A stretch of DNA of 64,000 bases, taken from positions 67,945,648 to 68,009,647 of the forward strand of contig NC_133650.1 of NCBI RefSeq assembly GCF_009905375.1, in the 5' to 3' direction. Source of the stretch: Apium graveolens (taxonomy: Eukaryota; Streptophyta; Magnoliopsida; Apiales; Apiaceae). A program made the translations under genes and the position numbers. The notes beneath the pieces are model-generated. The model saw only the letters and a list, made by a program, of their open reading frames with translations. It was not told the DNA's origin and ran no database searches. Of the stretch, positions 58,853-64,000 are shown piece after piece; positions within the stretch are counted from its first letter, which is position 1, and each line of letters starts with the position of its first letter.

Positions 58853-59751
58853 TGTTAGTGCTTATGCCCTAGGGACAACACTATGATGTTTTAGTTTAAG
58901 CCATTTGGATTATTAATATTTATGTTCTATCGATTATTCCTTTTATAATTTATTAATTCTTAATTTACTGCGATATAAATGTTAGATTAATAAATGTCCT
59001 TGGAATATGACATGCAATTCTATATCTCTAAGTACATGACTTAAAATAATAATGCATTAAGACTAGTATGTTTGTTGACTGATGATCACAACTCATTGAT
59101 CATAGGTATGGTGATACTAAAGTCAAAATACAGGTACATGTATTAGATACATGGTGCTGGATTGACCCGTTGTGAGATAATACATGCTTATAGTGTCATA
59201 AGTTATTCTCATAGTGATAATGATGTAATGGTCCTTAGACTCGAAGTTATTATATTTCTATAGGAGAATTAATATACTTTGATTCCATTAAAAGTTATCC
59301 TTGACCGGGTAATGATAAAAGTGGACATTGGGTATATTATGAATCGTATGAGAAATATGAATGATCTAGATGGGATTTAACCCTTCTATATTAGGAGTGT
59401 ATTATTGGCCTCTTGTGTGAGCTAGACTATGAAATACGTGGCCACGCTCAAATATTGATTTGATATGATAGTCTACTCATTGATGAAGGAAACTTGGATT
59501 AAACTATGATAAGGATGACACATTACATGCCTCTAGTTTAATCTATAATATTTGGTTAAAGGGATTATATTATATTGTACATTATCACGAAAGGTTTAAT
59601 CGAATCACCGATTTAATTATTACTTGGGTAGCAATGATATATTACTAGATGCCGCTCATTATTTATATTTTAATATGAGATATTAAAATTATTGCCAACG
59701 TAATAATAACCTACAGGGTCACACACAAAGAACGCTTTAAGGAGAAATAAT
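58853..59751 (+). repeat. Truncated 3' LTR of COP-B
   Basis: It begins TGTTAGTGCTTATGCCC and follows the 5' LTR to GGAGAAATAAT at 59751, corresponding to about base 8930. The last 600 bp, including U5, are missing. It also lacks a short block of the 5' LTR near 8100-8210. Confidence 0.85.
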
Positions 59752-60382
59752 CACTGGTGTGTTATGCATTATAAAAAGGTTGATTACCTTCACTTGTAAG
59801 TGTCTAAACTAAGGCACGCAACATAAGTTATCTTGATCATATTGATCTCTCGTTTATCCTTTTATTTCAATAATATTTACTCAAAAATTAATATTTTGAT
59901 AATCACAATTGTGGAACATGTGTTAGGTATGAGATTCTTTTTTTCCATAACTTCAATATTTTATCATCATTAGAGTACTTGAAGGCATTTCAACCAAGTT
60001 ATAATGAGTTATCGTTGCCAAGTGAAAGTAAGACTTTGTGATGGGATTATCACAAACGATAGGGAATTGCAATACGGGTATAATATCAGTGGCATATAAC
60101 GAAGTCAGTTGGTTTCTCTATTTCTTTCTCTATCTTTTTGTCTCTCTATCTTTTTGTCTCTCTATCAATGAAAATTATCCTATTGAGAAGTTAGTCAAAA
60201 TCTAAGTGTAAGAGACAATGGTGCGGAGTGAAGCTCCCGTAATAATTATGTCGTACAAGGAATCCAAGTTTTAATTTGAGATTTTCAGATGGGTTGCTTG
60301 TGCAAGGTTGGAAAGCTTGTAAGAAGATCCCTAATGTTCTCTTCTACTGATTACGAGGACGAGATCCTTATAGGGGGTAGAT
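59752..60382 (+). other. Orphan AT-rich stretch ending in a gypsy 3' tail
   Basis: 59752-60110 is unrecognised; it has a TATAAAAAGG at about 59775 and a hairpin at 60035-60056 (TTTGTGAT and ATCACAAA). 60118-60170 is a pyrimidine-rich TTTCTCTATC-type repeat. The last part, up to TATAGGGGGTAGA at 60370-60382, looks like a pol end plus PPT, with SSTDYEDEILIGG readable just before it, next to an LTR start. The gypsy call is for the last 100 bp only. Confidence 0.45.
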
Positions 60383-60533
60383 TGTGATATCCCGTATTTT
60401 TCAGAATTATTATTATTATTTTTTGAATATGTTTATATGATTTTCTAAATTTGGAAGGAATAAAATGGTGGATATTTTGTCCTTGTTTGACGAGTTCGTG
60501 TCATTAAGTGGTAATATGCTAATTGTTAAGTGT
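60383..60533 (+). repeat. Start of a further gypsy LTR, truncated
   Basis: TGTGATATCCCG follows directly after a polypurine tract, a common start for gypsy LTRs. After 150 bp the sequence changes to a GYP-1-type LTR at 60534. No second copy is in the window. Confidence 0.5.
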
Positions 60534-61196
60534 TGTAACCACCCAAATCCGGGGTCAAGATTTGGTGCTACTAAACAATCTTTATATAAAATAAAATAAT
60601 GAATAAATAACCCCTTAATTCCGTATCGTTTACAGGTTATGGTATGAAACAAGAATCTAACCTTCTACAATTCACAACAACTACAAAACGAGTGTAAATA
60701 CCTTTATGCTAATGCCATTGTCTTATTTTTCTAACATCTTTATCCTCTCGCAGCGGAGATCTCTCTAACTTCTGCTATCTAACGAAAGCTATTCACTTTT
60801 ATCCTTATCTGCTTCTGAAAGAAATAAGAATTTACAAAGGAAGAGTGAGCCAAAAATGCCCAGCAAGTATATAATTTGAGTTTCAAGCCTTAATATCAAA
60901 GGAAAATTTTCCGGACAAAATCTTTAAACAATTTTAAATAGTTCTATTTATTTGAGGGAGTTGAGCGAATAAATGTTGGCTGTTACCAGCCTTTGATTAT
61001 AAATCCAAAAGTGACAAGCGATTCCCATATTCATCTCCTGAATCAGGGTTTTTGTCCGGTTTTGGAATCATAAAACCTTTCGAGAGAGAATCCTGTTAAT
61101 GGCGATCAACAACAAATTAGACTAGACACTAGTTCGCACCTATATCCTGCTGATCAGCCAGGATACAGTGCAGATCTATATCTCCCTATATAGATT
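60534..61196 (-). repeat. Truncated GYP-1-family LTR
   Basis: It matches 13249-13915 and 26750-27415 from TGTAACCACCC onward. It stops at about 61196, where the SIR gag start begins, so about 3 kb of the LTR is missing. The five bases before it (agtgt) would be the TSD if the element was once complete. Confidence 0.85.
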
Positions 61197-61225
61197 TTAA
61201 TGCTTTCATACTTGTTCAGAGACAT
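61197..61225 (-). pseudogene. gag: First codons of a Sirevirus-like gag (probably SIR-1)
   Basis: On the minus strand the ATG at 61225 is followed by SLNKYESIKI, equal to the gag start of SIR-2 (KYESMKIP). After ten codons the sequence is cut by the GYP-1-type LTR. Orientation and family fit the missing 5' end of SIR-1, whose pol begins at 3418 on the same strand. An open stretch at 61154-61399 that spans LTR, PBS and gag is not a gene. Confidence 0.7.
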
Positions 61226-61260
61226 GTTTAGATCGCTTCTGATTGTAAATTTATCAATGT

Positions 61261-61272
61261 GCTTTGATACCA
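61261..61272 (-). other. PBS next to the Sirevirus-like LTR
   Basis: On the minus strand TGGTATCAAAGC begins two bases after the LTR end, one base from the standard. Confidence 0.85.
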
Positions 61273-61274
61273 AT

Positions 61275-61769
61275 TGTTGCCCAGTAAAGATACAATTGTT
61301 TAAGGGGGGTTGGATACAATTGTATAAATGTTTCGAACAAGTAATAAAATATAACAACTTTTTATATATCTGATAAAAACTGTAACAAAATCCTCTCAAG
61401 AAATACTGATGTTCTGGAGAGCTGCTAGGTCGAATGATCCTCGAGTATATCTCACTAAGTGATGACCTAAACTGTGTTTATATACTACAAAGCTATAACA
61501 GATTAATCTAAGATATGCATTATCAAAAACTAACTGAAACTGATACATATCTTAAACTAAACAGATAAAATCCTATCTTTTAGATGTAACAGATATCTGC
61601 TCCACATTATAAGGAACAAAAGAAATTCTTTAATGCTGACTGTCTTCAAATACTAATGCCATGTAAATCCTGATGACATACCAAATCCTGACGGTACATC
61701 AGATCCTGATGACATCCGAACAGCCAGATCTTGAGCTTCTTCTGATCATTGAGAATTTAATATGTAACA
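61275..61769 (-). repeat. Sirevirus-like LTR shared by SIR-3 and SIR-1
   Basis: In element direction it starts TGTTACATATT and ends GGGCAACA, 495 bp. A TATATAAA box is at 61477-61484 (minus). The part before the end has the same GTATCCAACCCCCC string as the SIR-2 LTR. A PPT precedes it and a PBS follows it, so it functions formally as both a 3' and a 5' LTR. Confidence 0.8.
61477..61484 (-). promoter_or_regulatory. TATA box of the shared LTR
   Basis: TATATAAA on the minus strand lies about 200 bp before the LTR end, at the same relative place as in SIR-2. Confidence 0.5.
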
Positions 61770-61808
61770 ATCTCCCCCAATTTATGCTTAATGCAATGAA
61801 GCATAAAT
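61770..61808 (-). other. Polypurine tract and adjacent hairpin of SIR-3
   Basis: On the minus strand TTGGGGGAGAT directly precedes the LTR. Next to it are perfect 10-bp arms ATTTATGCTT (61780-61789) and AAGCATAAAT (61799-61808) with a 9-base loop. Confidence 0.75.
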
Positions 61809-62045
61809 TCCATTTTCAATGATGCCAAAACCAAGCTATAAAATGTACAAGGAGTAAAGCTCACTTCAGTATCTTCAGATAACTGACAGTTGTTCCAAGA
61901 AAGTTCTTTAATCTTTCTTCCTCCTTGTCTCGTAGGACTTTAACAAGCTTTTTCTTCAACTCTCTCTTCTCTTCAGTGTCTTCTCCAAGCTGATAGATAG
62001 TTGATCTTAACTTGGAAATTTGAACTTTTGCTTATCTTAAGATCA
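61809..62045 (-). other. Spacer between env-like ORF and PPT of SIR-3
   Basis: This is non-coding on the minus strand; stops occur in all frames. Its GAAG-rich minus-strand stretches (around 61895-61990) could be further polypurine tracts, which Sireviruses are known to carry, but no definite one can be named. Confidence 0.4.
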
Positions 62046-64000
62046 TCAATTAACATGAAGCTTAAACTCATCTTCATGATCAGGACTGTTGAGAAAAACT
62101 TGTAGCACTGCAGCTCCCATTTTCATCTGCATTTCTTGACCAGTATAAGTTCTATACTTAGGAACATAATCATCATTGTATTTATCATCTTTTGTCATGA
62201 CTCTTCTTCTGATCATTTCAAGTATCATGGAAGACCAGTTTCTGGTGACTTTGTTCTCAACTCCAAGAAGACAGTGAATGTATTTCAATTCTGTCACAGT
62301 CTTCATTAAGAGTTGCTGCAATGTAAAGCTTTTTACTTTACCATCTCTGAAAAAGTACAAAATCTCTTCTCTCACATCATTATCATTTATCTTTCTATAA
62401 ACAATCTTCACAGCTTCGACTTTCTCAAGATATGTAGGAGAAATTCTTTCATCAAGATTTTCTGTTAGAGTATCTGTATCAAGTAAATCAGATTCTAAGA
62501 TCTCCATACTGGAATGACCAATGCCTCCTCTGGTTCGAGATTTGATAAGTTTCAGTTTTTCATTTTATACCACCCAAGAAGGCTTCTTGATGGACTTATC
62601 AACATCTTCCCGTTCTGAGATAGAGTCTCTTAACCCTGCTGGCACAAATTCAACATGCTTGAACGCTTTAGAATAATTGAATACATGGATATCTTTCCAT
62701 CTTCTATTCTTCTTGCCGAAAGGAACATAGCTTGAATACAAATCATCAGTCTTCCCTTCTGCTTTATGCCATAGCTCCCTCTTTAATTTAAAACTCTCTG
62801 CAAATATTCTTTGCATGCTTGATCAGCTTCCCTTCTATTAATCTTTTCTTTTTCATCAGCCTCTGAAATGTGAGGAGTGATTACCAGAAAAAGAGCTGAC
62901 TCATTTAATGCTTTGATCACTTTTTCATCAGAGTTAAAATCAGTTGTCATGTTCACAGCATCAGGATCTGCTTTTATCTCAGGATTTATGTCTGCATCAG
63001 GAGTTACATTCTGATTTGCTGTATCAGCTTGATCAATGTCAGTGGCTGATCTTTTCTTCCTTGGTATAATCAACTCTTCTGGCTTCTGAACCTCTTTATC
63101 TTCTTCATTTCCTTGTACAGGAACATAACCTTCTCTGGATAAAAAAATTAGAAAAGTAGAGTTGAAAGCAGTCAATTGCCTTGATCCAGAAGTTCTTCTA
63201 CCTCTTCCTCTTGCTCTTGTAGATTTACCACCTCTTCTTCCTCTTACTTTAGAAGTCTTAGCTTTAGCTTCTATTTGAGCCAAAAGCTCCTTTTATTGCA
63301 TAACTGCTTTTCCAGGTGTTAGATTAGGAAATTCTTCAGTTATATACCCAAGAGCACTCCTAGCATTCTTTTTCTCAAACTTCTTGTCTTTGTAGTACAA
63401 GAAAATTTCTTTACCTGTTTCCTTATGTCTGTAAGGAAAGAACATCCCTTTAGCTTCTGCTAAATTTGAGATTGTAATATCATCATCCTCAGGAGCACCA
63501 GCAGTAGTCTTGTGCTTGGCCTTATAAGCACCAGTAGACTTCCTTTGTCCTGAATAATCATTCTTCTTGGAATATTGAAGTTGTTGAGCAGTAGAAGCAA
63601 TTCGAACATCTGTAACTGGATTATTCTTATCACCATCATCATTAATATATTTATCCTTTATCTGAATAGAATCTGGTGTACATTTTGTAGCAACTATCTT
63701 CTCCCCCTTTTTGGTATCAGTATTTGAAAGAAGAGAAAATAAAACATCCAATTTGTCACTTATAGAAGAAACCTTGTCTTCCAAGGAGGAAACTCTAGAG
63801 GTCATGCTGTCTTGAGATTTAACAACATCTTTGACGGTATTTTTCACACTTTTGATTTCAGCTGAGTTAGGTGTGTGAAGAAAAAATCCATCAATTTTCT
63901 CTTTGACACCAGCATGAGACTTCTTCATTTCATCAAGTTCAGAGTGAATTCCTTTAACAAAAATAGTTGTGGCCTTAAGATGTAATTTCAGATCATGAGT
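62046..64000 (-). pseudogene. Env-like (post-pol) ORF of SIR-3, C-terminal 640 residues
   Basis: The frame is open to the window edge at 64000, so the start is outside. Order from the N-terminal side: a coiled-coil-like stretch (SELDEMKKSHAGVKEKI, later SSLEDKVSSISDKLDVLFSLL); a folded-looking block (GMFFPYRHKETGKEIFLYY, LGYITEEFPNL); an RG-rich basic patch (VRGRRGGKSTRARGRGRR); an acidic linker with NPD/DPD repeats; then KELWHKAEG-like, VFNYSKAFKHVEFVPAG and a helical C-terminus (EKVEAVKIVYRKINDNDV, LLGVENKVTRNW). No transmembrane segment is visible. An in-frame TAA at 63293, a frameshift near 62800 and a stop at 62565 break it. It belongs to the Sirevirus env-like class by position. Confidence 0.7.

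Larger units (their letters stand above)
7954..59751 (+). mobile_element. COP-B: Ty1/copia element split by a 44-kb nested insertion
   Basis: The 5' LTR is at 7954-9498, then a PBS and a short leader to 9597. The nest LTR-D/GYP-1/GYP-2/COP-C follows (9598-53438), then the leader resumes at 53439. Gag, integrase, RT and RNase H remnants lie at 55191-58849, a PPT precedes the 3' LTR, and the partial 3' LTR is 58853-59751. The two LTRs share their first 900 bp closely. Leader continuity across the insertion is supported by COP-C2, whose uninterrupted leader matches both sides. Without the nest the element is about 8 kb. All ORFs are broken. Confidence 0.85.

Noticed and set aside
61154..61399. 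81-codon open frame on the minus strand
   Set aside because: It runs through LTR, PBS, gag start and into an unrelated LTR fragment; only ten codons are gag.

Overview
This window looks like nuclear DNA of a flowering plant with a large, repeat-rich genome, probably a eudicot. It is AT-rich, and essentially every base I can classify belongs to LTR retrotransposons of the Ty1/copia and Ty3/gypsy superfamilies. I found no supportable host gene, tRNA, rRNA or CRISPR array. The host species cannot be fixed from this sequence. All identities below come from reading by eye; no alignment or search was run.

The main content is a nest of insertions up to seven levels deep, resolved with LTR ends and target-site duplications (TSDs). 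Working names are mine. SIR-1 is a minus-strand Sirevirus-like copia. Its pol and the start of an env-like ORF lie at 1-3418, and its probable 5' LTR, PBS and gag start lie at 61197-61769. SIR-2 (plus strand, 3419-7953) interrupts SIR-1. COP-B (7954-59751, plus) interrupts SIR-2. LTR-D (9598-53438, plus, solo LTR, TSD atgtt) sits in the COP-B leader. GYP-1 (13249-53355, minus, TSD attgt) sits in LTR-D. GYP-2 (29148-48700, minus chromovirus, TSD gatat) sits in the right LTR of GYP-1. COP-C (35558-43526, plus, TSD tgaag) sits in the gag of GYP-2. Two side insertions also lie in GYP-1: COP-C2 (22170-26375, minus, TSD cctaa) in its interior, and LTR-E (49083-52427, plus, solo LTR, TSD tgcaa) in its right LTR.

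To the right of COP-B (59752-61196) lies a patchwork: an orphan AT-rich stretch, the 3' tail and LTR start of another gypsy, and a truncated GYP-1-type LTR. From 61197 to 64000 there is Sirevirus-like sequence again. The LTR at 61275-61769 has a polypurine tract and env-like ORF on one side and a PBS and gag start on the other, so it appears to be shared by two tandem elements (SIR-3 and SIR-1).

Almost every coding region is broken. The best-preserved are the GYP-2 RNase H/integrase/chromodomain segment, the COP-C gag-protease ORF and the SIR-3 env-like ORF. Points worth a second look are: the mosaic structure of COP-C2; a cluster of four palindromes and a five-copy motif in the COP-C leader; a G-box inverted repeat in two chromovirus LTRs that covaries; an extra ORF upstream of GYP-2 gag; the shared LTR; and recurring ATCAGGAT-type motifs in Sirevirus LTRs and coding linkers.
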